NCBI GenBank assembly: GCA_036504595.1
Contig: DASXUX010000001.1
Coordinates: 62,001-126,000 of the forward strand
From: DASXUX01 sp036504595
Lineage (GTDB): Bacteria; Planctomycetota; SZUA-567; H5-PLA8
DNA length: 64,000 bases
Direction of reading: 5' to 3'
The notes beneath the pieces were generated by a model. The model was not told the DNA's origin and made no database searches. It saw nothing but the letters and a program-made list of their open reading frames with translations. The translations under genes were made by a program, and so were the position numbers. Shown piece by piece: positions 17,334 to 26,120 of this stretch (its first letter is position 1; each line of letters starts with the position of its first letter).

Positions 17334-18989
17334 CTAGCGGAATAGGTCTACTATTTTCGCGGTCGTGCCAACGCACACAGGGCGGGCAAAGATGAATCCG
17401 CCGTCCCAGAACCTCCATCGCGCAAGTTTGTAGACAACGAAATACGTGTCCCCGTAGCTCAGATGGATAGAGCGCTGGTTTCCTAAACCGGAGGTCGTGG
17501 GTTCGAGTCCCGCCGGGGATATTTTCCTAAACGTGGCAATAGCAAGTCCTTGTGTGAATGTTTTGTTAGTCCGCGCTGTATTCTTCGCTTCGTTTTCGTC
17601 GTCAGGGGCCACAACAGGGCCACTTCTTTCCACCCGTTCGAGCATCAGCCGCTCATCCCGCCACGCCACTTCGAAGCACTGCCCCTGCTCCGTGCCGTGC
17701 ATATCGCTGCGGCCCAACAGCACGCTCCACACTGCTTCGGATGATTTCGACGGATGAACGAGACTGTCTTCGACGTAAAACTCATCTTCGACTTCAAGCG
17801 CCGCATGCCCGACCTGCACGCGCACGGCGTCCGACTGCTTGCCGAGAAGTTGCCGCGCCCAGGTGATGTGCGTCTTACGCAACGAATAAGGCGAAGCGCC
17901 GGACAGCTTGCTTTCAACTGCCGCCTGTATCTTCTGCGCGACTTCCTCGACGAGCCGCTCCTTGTCCTTTCGCGCGTTGATCTTCGCCACTGCCTTTGGC
18001 GGAGGTCCGTCGTAACCACGCAACCGGCCCGTATAGATCAAATGCGCCACAGACGCCGGTTCGACCTCTGCATACTTCGCATCGCCGGGCCAGCTCAAGT
18101 GCACAAAGGCGAGCACTGCGGCGCGCCGGAAATCTTCCAGAAGGTTCTTGCGATCGATCGCGCCGCCATCAGCAGACACCAGGAGCGGCGCATCGTTTCT
18201 CGCCTTGCCACGCGTCTTCAAATGGCCGTTGAGAACGTTAACGAACTCCGGCGGCAGCATCGAAGCGCCGTTCCGCTTCTTCCCATTCCCCGGAGCCAAA
18301 CGAATTTTGTCTTCGGCCAGGTCTTCCACTTTTGCCGCAACGACTGCGTTCGGCCGATTTCCACTTAGCAGCAACGTCAACACCGGCAAGGCAAGGGAAT
18401 GCTTTCGCCTGTAAATCTCATCGCATTCAGCAACGGCGCACAGTAACTCGCGCATTTCTTCAACAGAGAACGCGCGCGTTCGCTTCCGCGTCTTTCGCCA
18501 GGGAAGCTTCTTCCAAGCTCCAAGCGGATCGTACGGAATCACATCCACCGACGCGGCCCAGGCTGTCATTTGTTTCAGCGGTGCTTGCACGCTGCGCCAA
18601 CAGCAGCATCTAAACTTCCCGTTCGCCAATTCGCGGCAAGCGCTCGTTAACCGGCTCTTATCGAAGAGCTCCGCCACTGCCGTAAGTCGCAAAGGATTGC
18701 GTTCGAGCATTCGGCGCAGATCGTTCCGCCGATCGTCAGAAGTAATTGGCGCGTCTTGCACGAACTTCTTAACGAGTTCCTCGTACGCCAGCCTCAGCCC
18801 CGCATTGCTCGGCAGCCCGTCGCGGACGCGCTCGCGCTCTTCCAAAAACTTCATGTAAGCACGTTCAGCGTCCGGAATCTCCGAGTACCAGAACGTTTTC
18901 TTTTTGCGGAGTCCGGTAACGGGATCGACAAAACGTCGCTGCCACCCGCTACGCCCCGTCTTGTGCGATTTCTTTCTCTTCCAGGTCAT
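17334..18989 (-). CDS. Tyrosine integrase of element 1
   Basis: The 551-residue ORF is a phage-type integrase: box I Arg in LLLSGNRPNAVVAAKVEDL, box II SPYSLRKTHITWA (the usual His before LR is Tyr), then VGHAALEVEDEFYVED with the likely nucleophile Tyr. It overlaps the excisionase-like gene by four bases. The last 64 codons run antisense through the tRNA-Arg 3' half into host DNA (SPAGLEPTTSGLGNQRSIHLSYG is the typical antisense reading), so this C-terminus exists only in the integrated state. At the other end a matching reading frame (25708-25958) would replace it after excision. Confidence 0.9.
   Translation of the reverse strand: MTWKRKKSHKTGRSGWQRRFVDPVTGLRKKKTFWYSEIPDAERAYMKFLEERERVRDGLPSNAGLRLAYEELVKKFVQDAPITSDDRRNDLRRMLERNPLRLTAVAELFDKSRLTSACRELANGKFRCCCWRSVQAPLKQMTAWAASVDVIPYDPLGAWKKLPWRKTRKRTRAFSVEEMRELLCAVAECDEIYRRKHSLALPVLTLLLSGNRPNAVVAAKVEDLAEDKIRLAPGNGKKRNGASMLPPEFVNVLNGHLKTRGKARNDAPLLVSADGGAIDRKNLLEDFRRAAVLAFVHLSWPGDAKYAEVEPASVAHLIYTGRLRGYDGPPPKAVAKINARKDKERLVEEVAQKIQAAVESKLSGASPYSLRKTHITWARQLLGKQSDAVRVQVGHAALEVEDEFYVEDSLVHPSKSSEAVWSVLLGRSDMHGTEQGQCFEVAWRDERLMLERVERSGPVVAPDDENEAKNTARTNKTFTQGLAIATFRKISPAGLEPTTSGLGNQRSIHLSYGDTYFVVYKLARWRFWDGGFIFARPVCVGTTAKIVDLFR
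17448..17521 (+). tRNA. tRNA-Arg (anticodon CCT)
   Basis: A full cloverleaf can be drawn: acceptor GTCCCCG with CGGGGAT, D arm GCTC..GAGC, anticodon loop TTCCTAA with anticodon CCT, and a T arm GTGGG-TTCGAGT-CCCGC. No CCA is encoded. Its 3' part is the left attachment site of the first integrated element. Confidence 0.93.
17480..17525. other. attL of element 1 (46-bp direct repeat)
   Basis: The 46 bases from the anticodon loop of tRNA-Arg through the ATATTTT after its 3' end recur at 25959-26004 with one mismatch. The element carries the 3' tRNA half, as is usual for tyrosine integrases. The distance between copies gives an element of about 8.5 kb. Confidence 0.9.
17602..17625. promoter_or_regulatory. 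Candidate integrase arm-type repeat, left end of element 1
   Basis: This 24-bp sequence contains two GGGCCAC units and recurs at 25817-25840 with two mismatches, about 100 bases inside each end of the element. Paired repeats near both att sites fit integrase arm binding. Both copies are translated, one in the integrase and one in its displaced tail. Confidence 0.5.
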
Positions 18990-19198
18990 GCTTGCGCACC
19001 TCCCGCGAATCGCAGTTCGGCGCGCTTCATGTACGCTTCGAGTTCCGCTGACCGGATGCGATACTGTCGGCCGACCCGAAACGCCCTAAGACGCCCCGCC
19101 TCGATTTCGCGCTTCAGCGTCTTTCGGCACACACCCACGTCTTTTGCCGCTTCCTCTAGGCATAAGCAGCGCCGCTCATCTTCAGCTTGAATCTTCAT
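18986..19198 (-). CDS. Excisionase-like HTH_17/MerR-type DNA-binding protein
   Basis: The 70-residue product contains LCLEEAAKDVGVCRKTLKREIEAGRLRAFRVGRQYRIRSAELEAYM, the winged helix of the excisionase/helix_turn_helix_17 family. It overlaps the integrase by an ATGA and the upstream ribbon-helix-helix gene in the same way, so all three are co-translated. The expected role is directing excision or regulating the element's genes. Confidence 0.85.
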   Translation of the reverse strand: MKIQAEDERRCLCLEEAAKDVGVCRKTLKREIEAGRLRAFRVGRQYRIRSAELEAYMKRAELRFAGGAQA

Positions 19199-19542
19199 TG
19201 CGCCCTTCCCCTCTTTCCAGGGGCCGCGCCGTCAGCCGCCTCAAAGAATCGTGGCTTTGCAAGCTTCTCTGCCGCTTCCATCCGCCTAAATTCAATGCTT
19301 TCCTCTGTGTCTGCCAGCACCTGCACGGGGTCATCCGCGCCCCCATCGCGCGTGCGCAGGTCTTCGACAATGCGCCGCAACTCCCGCACCTCACCAGACA
19401 GGAGGAAGCATCGCTCCAAAAGCCTCTCAATCGCTTGATTCCTCGATAGGTCCGCCTGAACGGCATACGCGTCCAACTTGCGCACCAACTCCGGCTTCAG
19501 CCGAGTCATGAACTGGTGTACGTCTCGCTTTTTGCGTGGCAT
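19195..19542 (-). CDS. Ribbon-helix-helix DNA-binding protein
   Basis: The 115 residues start with RKKRDVHQFMTRLKPELVRKLDAYAVQADLSRNQAIERLLERCF, a clear Arc/CopG-type fold, followed by a charged, probably coiled tail. ATG 19542 has a GGAGGG site nine bases upstream. As first gene of the RHH-xis-int operon it is the likely regulator of integration, and an inverted repeat just upstream is a good operator candidate. Confidence 0.8.
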   Translation of the reverse strand: MPRKKRDVHQFMTRLKPELVRKLDAYAVQADLSRNQAIERLLERCFLLSGEVRELRRIVEDLRTRDGGADDPVQVLADTEESIEFRRMEAAEKLAKPRFFEAADGAAPGKRGRAQ

Positions 19543-19578
19543 TCTCTTGCCCTCCAATGACCAGTGATACGTGTTTGA

Positions 19579-19591
19579 TACCACGTTGGTA
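19579..19591. promoter_or_regulatory. Candidate operator of the RHH-xis-int operon
   Basis: TACCA-CGT-TGGTA is a perfect inverted repeat 36 bases upstream of the RHH start. RHH proteins usually bind short inverted repeats in their own promoter. The assignment is inferred from position. Confidence 0.5.
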
Positions 19592-20008
19592 CACACATAC
19601 AAGGGCTTTCTTAGGAATTCCGCCACGCGCGACGACAACAACAGCGGCTATACAGGCGAGCGGCTGAGCAGCGAACAGAAGCGCCGCTGTGACGACGTAC
19701 GCCAACAGACCCAGGAGCCGCTAGCCCGCTCAGCCGCGCGATCGGTGGCGCCGCTTCACATCGCTAGCCCGGCTTCCGCGCGCATAAAGAACCTCTGGAG
19801 AGCACTGGACGCACAACTGCCCGCTTCGCTGATGCCTCATTCGCCTTCGTCTCACTCGGCTGAGAAGGCTGAAATATGCACCGTTTTACATGCCGGCACA
19901 CTTTCCGTACACACACAACCGAGAGTCTTCTTGATGACAGGACGCTCTTTGATGTTCTACCTCTGGGTCACTTGCAGCGCTTGGCACACGAGTTAACCTT
20001 ACGTCATT
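19592..20008. other. Divergent intergenic region upstream of the NACHT gene
   Basis: This 400-base gap between the leftward integration operon and the rightward NACHT gene should hold both promoters. An open frame on the plus strand (19571-19996) has no ribosome site and an unconvincing sequence, so I do not call it. Confidence 0.5.
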
Positions 20009-23000
20009 ATGATTGACTGGCTACCCATATGGATAGGCGCACAAGCGGTGAGCTTCGTATTTAAACCCGTCTTGGAGGATCTGGCAAAGGATGCAACCAA
20101 GGATTGGGCCAAGGATTTCTGCAAGGCGTCGCTCAGATCGGTTTTCAAGGGCCGGGATGAATGGACCAAAGCTGTCGGCAGAGCTCTTGCGGAATTCCTC
20201 CTGCAATTCGAGCAGGAACTGATCGGCGCGGGCGAAACAGACGTCAGCGTCAAGGCCTACACCGATTCCCTCCAGCGCTTCACCAAGCTGCCCGCGGTGC
20301 GAGAGGCGCTCGGCAATGCCGTTGCTGAATCCGGCACGATGGTAGACGCGATGCTGCTCGCGCAGACGTGGACCCAGCAAAAGCTGGAGCGGCTGGCCGA
20401 TGATTTCGACTGGTCGAAGCTCTGCCGACGATACCAGAACAAAGCCCGTGCAATTCTTCGCGAATCTCCGGAACTCCGCCTCGTCCTCGACTCGCAGCAC
20501 ACTCAAGCCACTGCGGAATCCATGACTCGTCTCGCCGGCCTACCGCCCGGTTTCGACACCAGCAAGTACGCCGAGGGCCTGCGCAAGCGCTACGGTTACC
20601 TCAAGCTCGAATCTCTCGACCCCAATCCCGATCATCAGCGCATCGCGCTAACTAAAGTTTTCGTCGAGCAGACAGTGCGCTCCTGCCAGCAATTCAATCC
20701 GCGCGTCTATGAACTGCCCGTCGAGCACCGCCGCAAGTTGCGCGAGCACGGCGCTCTGGAGACGGACGCGGACCTCGACGAGGTGCAACTCAAGCGCCAG
20801 CGCGAGTCCTATCTCCAGCAGATGCCCCGGCCGGTCTTGGAAGCCATCAACGATCCGGCGCAGCGCCGCTGCGTGGTGCTGGGCGATCCCGGCTCCGGCA
20901 AGTCCGTCCTGCTCGAATACCTCTCGCTTCAGTGGGCCGAACATCCACCGGCCGAGCGCGGCGGACGCCCCATACCGCTGCTCATTGAACTCAAAACCTA
21001 CGCCGACAACCTCGCCAAAGGCACCAGCGCCTGTTTCCTCGACTACCTCGACCACGGCAGCGGCATCGTCAGCCAGCTTGACCGAAAAGAACTCGACATT
21101 CTGCTACGGCGCGGCCAGGCTATGCTGCTCCTCGACGGCTTGGACGAAATCTTCGACCAGCCTACGCGCCAGCAGGTTGCGCAAGACTTGGCCGCCTTCG
21201 CCACGCGCTATCCCGACGCACAGCTCGTCGTCACCTCGCGCATCATCGGGTACGACCTCGTCGCACCGCTGCTGCGGGATGCCAGTTTCAAGCATTGGAT
21301 GTTGCAGGAACTTGATGAAACCCAGCAGGAACAATTCATCCAGCACTGGCACCTGTTGGCCTACGCCGACGCGACCGACCGCGCCGAGAAAACCTGCCGG
21401 CTCCGTGACTCTATTGCCAACAGCGCCGCTATCCGCGAACTCGCTCAGAATCCGCTCTTGATCACCCTTATGGCGCTGCTCAACCGCCACCGCGAACTGC
21501 CACGCGACCGCAACGAACTATACGAGCGCGCTTCCGAACTGATGCTCTTCCAGTGGGACGCCAGCCGTGCCTTGCGCGAAGATCCGCTGCTGGCGCAGCA
21601 GAGTTTCGACTACAAGGACAAGCAGGCCATGCTCCGCGCCGTCGCTTTCCGAATGCAGACTGAAGCGCAGGGCCTCGCCGGCAACGTCATCGCGTCGGAC
21701 GACCTGCACCGGACGCTGGTTGATTACCTTCAAGCGCAAGGTTTCACTGACCCGCGCCCCATCGCCAAGCGGCTCATCCAACAACTCCGCGAACGCAACT
21801 TCATTCTCTGCCTCCTTGGCGACGATTACTTCGCCTTCGTCCATCGGACTTTCTTGGAATTTTTCTGCGCATGGGCTTGGGTCTGGAAATTTGAGAAGGG
21901 CGAGAGAGATTCTCAGACCGGCGAAATCAAGCGAATTGAGATCGAAGACCTCCGGCTTCAGACATTCGGCGCGCACTGGCGCGACGAGAAATGGCACGAA
22001 GTGCTGCGGCTTATCGCGGCGCGGTTGGAACCGCAATTCGCCGGCATCCTCATCGCCAGCCTGCTCGGGAGGAACGAACTCGATGACCGCTATACCACAG
22101 CTTTCCTTGCGGCCAGTTGTTTTCAGGACGTCCGCAACCCGGCTTCGCTAGCTCTTCTTTCAAAACAACTGGAAGCCGAGTTGAAGGCGTTGGTCGAGCA
22201 CCCGATGGGGTATCGCCCAATTAGCGAGTACGAAGCCGGCGCTAAGGCTGTTCATCTCATCGCACTTTGCTGGCCCAATGCGGCGACTACGAAGGCTTGG
22301 CTTTCGGCCCATGCAAAATCTGATGACGAGTTGATCGTGCGGCGCGCTGCGGTGCAGGAATTGGCGCGTGGCTGGAAGGACGATCCCGACACGCTGCCTT
22401 GGCTCAAAATCCGCGCCCAGCAAGATGAAGACTCTGACGTGCGGCGCACGGCGGTGCAGGAATTGGCGCGTGGCTGGAAGGACGATCCCGACACGCTGCC
22501 TTGGCTCAAAATCCGCGCCCAGCAGGACGAGGACTCTACCGTGCGGAGCACGGCAGTGCAGGAATTGGCGCGTGGCTGGAAGGACGATCCCGACACGCTC
22601 CCGATTCTAAAGTCCCGCGCCCAGCAAGATGAAGACTCTGACGTGCGGCGAACGGCGGTGCAAGAATTGGCGCGTGGCTGGAAGGACGATCCCGACACGC
22701 TCCCGATTCTAAAGTCCCGCGCCCAGCAGGACGACTCCCCTGTCGTGCGGCGCACGGCGGTGCAGGAATTGGCGCGTGGCTTGAAAGACGATCCCGACAC
22801 GCTGCCTTGGCTCAAAATCCGCGCCCGGCAGGATGAGGAACCTGTCGTGCGGCGCACGGCGGTGCAGGAATTGGCGCGTGGCTGGAAGGACGATCCCGAC
22901 ACGCTCCCGATTCTAAAGTCCCGCACCCAGCAGGACGAATCCCCTGTCGTGCGGAGCACGGCGGTGCAGGAATTGGCGCGTGGCTGGAAAGACGATCCCG

Positions 23001-24520
23001 ACACGCTTCCGATTCTCAAATCCCGCACCCAGCAGGACGGGGCCTCTACCGTGCGGCGCAGAGCGCTGCATGAATTGGCGCGTGGCTGGAAGGACGATCC
23101 CGACACGCTGCCTTGGCTCAAAATCCGCGCCCAGCAGGACGAGGCCCCTGTCGTGCGGAGCACGGCGGTGCAGGAATTGGCGCGTGGCTGGAAGGACGAT
23201 CCCGACACGCTCCCGATTCTAAAGTCCCGCGCCCAGCAGGACGAATCCCCTGTCGTGCGGCGCATGGCGGTGCAGGTATTGGCGCGTGGCTGGCAGGACG
23301 ATCCCGACACGCTTCCGATTCTCAAATCCCGCGCCCAGCAGGATCGACATTGTGACGTACGGGTAACAGCTGTGCGCCAAGTCGCGCGTTGCGGCAAGGA
23401 TCATCCCGGCACGCTCTCATGGCTCACAACCTGCGCTCAGCAGGGGGAGCACGATGACATGCGGGTCTCCGCTGTGCACGAGGTCGCGCGCCGCTGGAGG
23501 AATGATCCCAGCACGCTACCCTGGCTCAAGACACGCGGGCAGCAGGATCAACACTGGGGCATACGGCAAGCGGCAATACAGGAATTGGCAAACCTCTGGC
23601 AGGACGACCCCGAGACGAACCGTATTCTCAAAACCTGCATCCAGGCGGATAAGCACTGGGCTATACGGCGAACGGCACTGCAAAAACTGGCGCGCGGCTG
23701 GAAGGACGACCCCGAAATACCCTTCATTCTCAAGACTCGGGCAGAGCAGGATGAGCACTGTAACGTGCGGCAAGTGGCAGCGCAGGAAATGGCGCATGGC
23801 TGGAAGGACGATCCCGACACGCTCCCGATTCTCAAGTCCCGCGCCCAGCAGGACGACGCCCCTGTCGTGCGGCGCACGGCGGTGCAGGAATTGGCGCGTG
23901 GCTGGAAGGACGATCCCGACACACTGCCAATCCTCAAAACCCGCGCCCAGCAGAACGAGGACTCGGACGTGCGGCGCACGGCGGTGCAGGAATTGGCGCG
24001 TGGCTGGAAGGACGATCCCGGCACGCTGCCTTGGCTCAAAAATCGCGCCGAGCAGGACGAAGGCTCTAACGTGCGGACCACGGCGGTGCAGGAGTTGGCG
24101 CGTGGCTGGAAGGGCGATCCCGACACGCTGCCCTGGCTCAAGACCCGCGCCCAGCAGGACGAGGACTCGGACGTGCGGCGCACGGCGCTGCAGGAATTGG
24201 CGCGTGGCTGGAAGGACGATCCCGACACACTGCCAATCCTCAAAACCCGCGCCCAGCAGGATCAGCACTTCAGAGTGCGTCAAGCCGCGGTCCGGGAACT
24301 GGCGCGCGGATGGAAGGACGACCCCGACACACTGCCTATCCTCAAGACCCGCGCCCAGCAGGACGAGGACTCGGACGTGCGGACCACGGCGGTGCAGGAA
24401 TTGGCGCGTGGCTGGAAGGACGATCCCGACACGCTCGTTATTTCTAACAGCCGCGCAGAACAGCATAAGCACCCGGACGTGCCGCCGGAAGGGCGACCCG
24501 ACCACGCTCCCCATTCCTAG
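20009..24520 (+). CDS. NACHT NTPase with 21 tandem HEAT-like repeats (STAND, candidate anti-phage protein)
   Basis: This 1,503-residue protein has a helical N-terminal domain (about 1-200), a NACHT domain with Walker A GDPGSGKS (292-299) and Walker B LLLDGLDE (about 372-379), winged-helix-like and linker regions, and from residue 777 to 1490 exactly 21 repeats of 34 residues (VRRTAVQELARGWKDDPDTLP...). Bacterial NACHT proteins are NLR-like sensors that oligomerise on recognising phage products and kill or arrest the cell; the repeats are the likely sensor. The N-terminal effector is not a known nuclease or TIR and may be an NNH-type helical domain. It stands alone as cargo, divergent from the integration operon. 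Confidence 0.88.
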   Translation: MIDWLPIWIGAQAVSFVFKPVLEDLAKDATKDWAKDFCKASLRSVFKGRDEWTKAVGRALAEFLLQFEQELIGAGETDVSVKAYTDSLQRFTKLPAVREALGNAVAESGTMVDAMLLAQTWTQQKLERLADDFDWSKLCRRYQNKARAILRESPELRLVLDSQHTQATAESMTRLAGLPPGFDTSKYAEGLRKRYGYLKLESLDPNPDHQRIALTKVFVEQTVRSCQQFNPRVYELPVEHRRKLREHGALETDADLDEVQLKRQRESYLQQMPRPVLEAINDPAQRRCVVLGDPGSGKSVLLEYLSLQWAEHPPAERGGRPIPLLIELKTYADNLAKGTSACFLDYLDHGSGIVSQLDRKELDILLRRGQAMLLLDGLDEIFDQPTRQQVAQDLAAFATRYPDAQLVVTSRIIGYDLVAPLLRDASFKHWMLQELDETQQEQFIQHWHLLAYADATDRAEKTCRLRDSIANSAAIRELAQNPLLITLMALLNRHRELPRDRNELYERASELMLFQWDASRALREDPLLAQQSFDYKDKQAMLRAVAFRMQTEAQGLAGNVIASDDLHRTLVDYLQAQGFTDPRPIAKRLIQQLRERNFILCLLGDDYFAFVHRTFLEFFCAWAWVWKFEKGERDSQTGEIKRIEIEDLRLQTFGAHWRDEKWHEVLRLIAARLEPQFAGILIASLLGRNELDDRYTTAFLAASCFQDVRNPASLALLSKQLEAELKALVEHPMGYRPISEYEAGAKAVHLIALCWPNAATTKAWLSAHAKSDDELIVRRAAVQELARGWKDDPDTLPWLKIRAQQDEDSDVRRTAVQELARGWKDDPDTLPWLKIRAQQDEDSTVRSTAVQELARGWKDDPDTLPILKSRAQQDEDSDVRRTAVQELARGWKDDPDTLPILKSRAQQDDSPVVRRTAVQELARGLKDDPDTLPWLKIRARQDEEPVVRRTAVQELARGWKDDPDTLPILKSRTQQDESPVVRSTAVQELARGWKDDPDTLPILKSRTQQDGASTVRRRALHELARGWKDDPDTLPWLKIRAQQDEAPVVRSTAVQELARGWKDDPDTLPILKSRAQQDESPVVRRMAVQVLARGWQDDPDTLPILKSRAQQDRHCDVRVTAVRQVARCGKDHPGTLSWLTTCAQQGEHDDMRVSAVHEVARRWRNDPSTLPWLKTRGQQDQHWGIRQAAIQELANLWQDDPETNRILKTCIQADKHWAIRRTALQKLARGWKDDPEIPFILKTRAEQDEHCNVRQVAAQEMAHGWKDDPDTLPILKSRAQQDDAPVVRRTAVQELARGWKDDPDTLPILKTRAQQNEDSDVRRTAVQELARGWKDDPGTLPWLKNRAEQDEGSNVRTTAVQELARGWKGDPDTLPWLKTRAQQDEDSDVRRTALQELARGWKDDPDTLPILKTRAQQDQHFRVRQAAVRELARGWKDDPDTLPILKTRAQQDEDSDVRTTAVQELARGWKDDPDTLVISNSRAEQHKHPDVPPEGRPDHAPHS
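22337..24478 (+). repeat. Array of 21 in-frame 102-bp repeats in the NACHT gene
   Basis: Every unit is exactly 102 bases, each starting with a VR(R/S/T) codon set. Units 1-9 and 15-21 are nearly identical in DNA, whereas units 10-14 are clearly diverged. Variation concentrates at the last three to five residues of each unit (EDSD, DSPV, EAPV, QHFR). High DNA identity should allow unit gain and loss by recombination. A truncated, shifted unit follows the last one. Confidence 0.95.
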
Positions 24521-24575
24521 AGCCCGCGCTCCCAACACGCCAACATACGCTGTTGTATGGCGATTGTCCCCATGG

Positions 24576-25715
24576 TCACGTAAACAACGGCATGCTTTGC
24601 ATTTCAGCCACCATGCGTCTGTGCCGCTCAGACCATCGCTGCTCTGCCGGCCCGATTATTTCCAGCAGCGGCCCCAGGTCGCCCCCACATCCGGCAACCA
24701 AGGCGCTCAATGTCGGCGCAAGCTGTGTACCTGTCCACTTCCACGCACGCGCGACCGCTTCGCCCGGCGAAACGGTCGCGTTTAGAGTCAGCCCCGCACG
24801 CTTCGCCATTCCTGCGAATACGTCCCACCACGGCGTCTCAAAATCGATGAAGTCGCGTAGATGACCCACGGCGGCCTCTGCCAAACCGTTTACGCCAACG
24901 CGCAGCAAATCCCTGAGAACCGCAGCAGCTCTCTCTTCCTTGCACTCCATCTCCACGCGAGTGCACGCCGAGTTTTCGTAAACCCCAAACCCGTTAACTC
25001 GCCGGTAAATCCGCAAGTACCGCGTAGAGCTGCGGGAGCCGATATTGCAGGACTCTGCTTTTCCGAAGAGGTCTTCGTTATACTCAAAGCTCGATTTCGC
25101 GACGCCGTTCCGTACTCGCACAACCCGCTTCACAAGCGAACGAAACTTCCCCGCCAGCACCGCTTCCTTCGCCTGCGCCGGCGTAAACGCGTCACAGTCG
25201 AACGCCAGGTCTGTTCGTGTCGCGTACCAGTCGAATGCACTAATCTTCGCAGCCGCCGCCGGCAGAGTCGCCAGCAGCGCTCGTAAACCGATCCGTTCCA
25301 GGTACTCGCCGGTCAATTCGACTGAGATGCATTCATCAGCGGCGCTGCGATGCCCCGAATAAATCTTGTGTCCATGAATACCCAATTCAATGAAGTCAAA
25401 GCCGCGCCCGCCACTCGTACAAAGAGTGTACTCCTTCGAAGCACCCAGCAGCCCGCCCCAAGCATCCTTCAGCGCTTCCACAGCTTTAGCGCGCGTTGAG
25501 CTCGTTGCCGCATTAGCCTCTTCCGCGCTCTCGACCTTCTTCTTCAGCTTGTAAGTAATCGTCAACCAGTGGATGCAAAACTCCACCCCTCTTCTAGTAA
25601 GGGGGTGGAGGCCGTCCGCCTGCGAAATCGCGCGCGGCCCCGCCCCGACGGGGTCGTGGACCCCTCCGCGCGCGTTTTCGCATTCGGGGAGCGCTGCTGG
25701 CCGCTGCTCAGCCAT
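24576..25715 (-). CDS. Rep_trans-type replication initiation factor or MobT-like relaxase
   Basis: In the 379-residue product, FCIHWLTITYK, GFDFIELGIHG, FDWYATRTDLAFDC and STRYLRIYRR match the replication initiation factor family (Rep_trans) shared by rolling-circle plasmids, filamentous phages and MobT relaxases. It would nick an origin and start rolling-circle replication or transfer of the excised element. The ATG lies eight bases after an AGAAAGGGGG site. It overlaps the stop of the reading frame that would be fused to the integrase in the circular form. It converges on the NACHT gene. Confidence 0.75.
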   Translation of the reverse strand: MAEQRPAALPECENARGGVHDPVGAGPRAISQADGLHPLTRRGVEFCIHWLTITYKLKKKVESAEEANAATSSTRAKAVEALKDAWGGLLGASKEYTLCTSGGRGFDFIELGIHGHKIYSGHRSAADECISVELTGEYLERIGLRALLATLPAAAAKISAFDWYATRTDLAFDCDAFTPAQAKEAVLAGKFRSLVKRVVRVRNGVAKSSFEYNEDLFGKAESCNIGSRSSTRYLRIYRRVNGFGVYENSACTRVEMECKEERAAAVLRDLLRVGVNGLAEAAVGHLRDFIDFETPWWDVFAGMAKRAGLTLNATVSPGEAVARAWKWTGTQLAPTLSALVAGCGGDLGPLLEIIGPAEQRWSERHRRMVAEMQSMPLFT

Positions 25716-25958
25716 TTGCGCCCCCTTTCTGACCTGCGGAACTGCGCGCGATCATCAGCACGCTTTGACGAATTGTCTCCGGTAACTTCGGCCAGAGTTC
25801 AAAGAGCTCTGCGAGTTCAGGGGCCACAATGGGGCCACTTTTCATGCAAATTGATTCGTTTTGATGCTTCTCGCTTCCAAACGGTGCTTCGTGTAAGGTA
25901 CTGTCGCTGTCAGTAGTTGCCGATAGATTCTGCTCGTTTCCAGTTTCCCTCGGATCGG
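25708..25958 (-). other. Displaced C-terminal coding segment of the element 1 integrase
   Basis: Read leftward from the right att core in the integrase frame, this segment is open for 83 codons and stops at TGA 25708-25710, overlapping the rep start (ATGGCTGA). The peptide ends PELAELFELWPKLPETIRQSVLMI, a convincing amphipathic helical domain. In the excised circle it would follow the integrase without interruption. In the integrated state it has no start of its own. Confidence 0.75.
25817..25840. promoter_or_regulatory. Candidate integrase arm-type repeat, right end of element 1
   Basis: This is the 22/24 match to 17602-17625, again with two GGGCCAC units, about 120 bases inside the right att core. 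It is the partner site expected if the repeats bind integrase. Confidence 0.5.
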
Positions 25959-26004
25959 TTCCTAAACCGGAGGTCGTGGGTTCGAATCCCGCCGGGGATA
26001 TTTT
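25959..26004. other. attR of element 1
   Basis: This copy of the 46-bp att core contains the 3' part of tRNA-Arg from the anticodon onwards, without the 5' half. One base differs from attL (GTTCGAA versus GTTCGAG). It ends the first element. Confidence 0.9.
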
Positions 26005-26120
26005 AAGACGAGTGACAGTCTAAGTTTACAGCGGCGCTTTTCGGAGCGCCGTTTTTCCAGGCGTGTCCAGGCGTGTTTTGGCTTGCCGGGAGCTTGCGGC
26101 GCTGGCGCGGGAGGGGTGCT

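Noticed and set aside
19571..19996. 141-codon open frame opposite the RHH promoter
   Set aside because: It would start inside the operator-like repeat, has no ribosome site and an unstructured, unfamiliar sequence.
22337..24478. Periodic 102-bp repeats as a CRISPR-like or satellite array
   Set aside because: The units are continuous, without spacers, stay in one reading frame and encode a HEAT-like helical repeat.
22252..24538. Open frames of 231-381 codons antisense to the NACHT repeats
   Set aside because: They repeat only because the repeat unit lacks stops on both strands; they have no start signals or domains.
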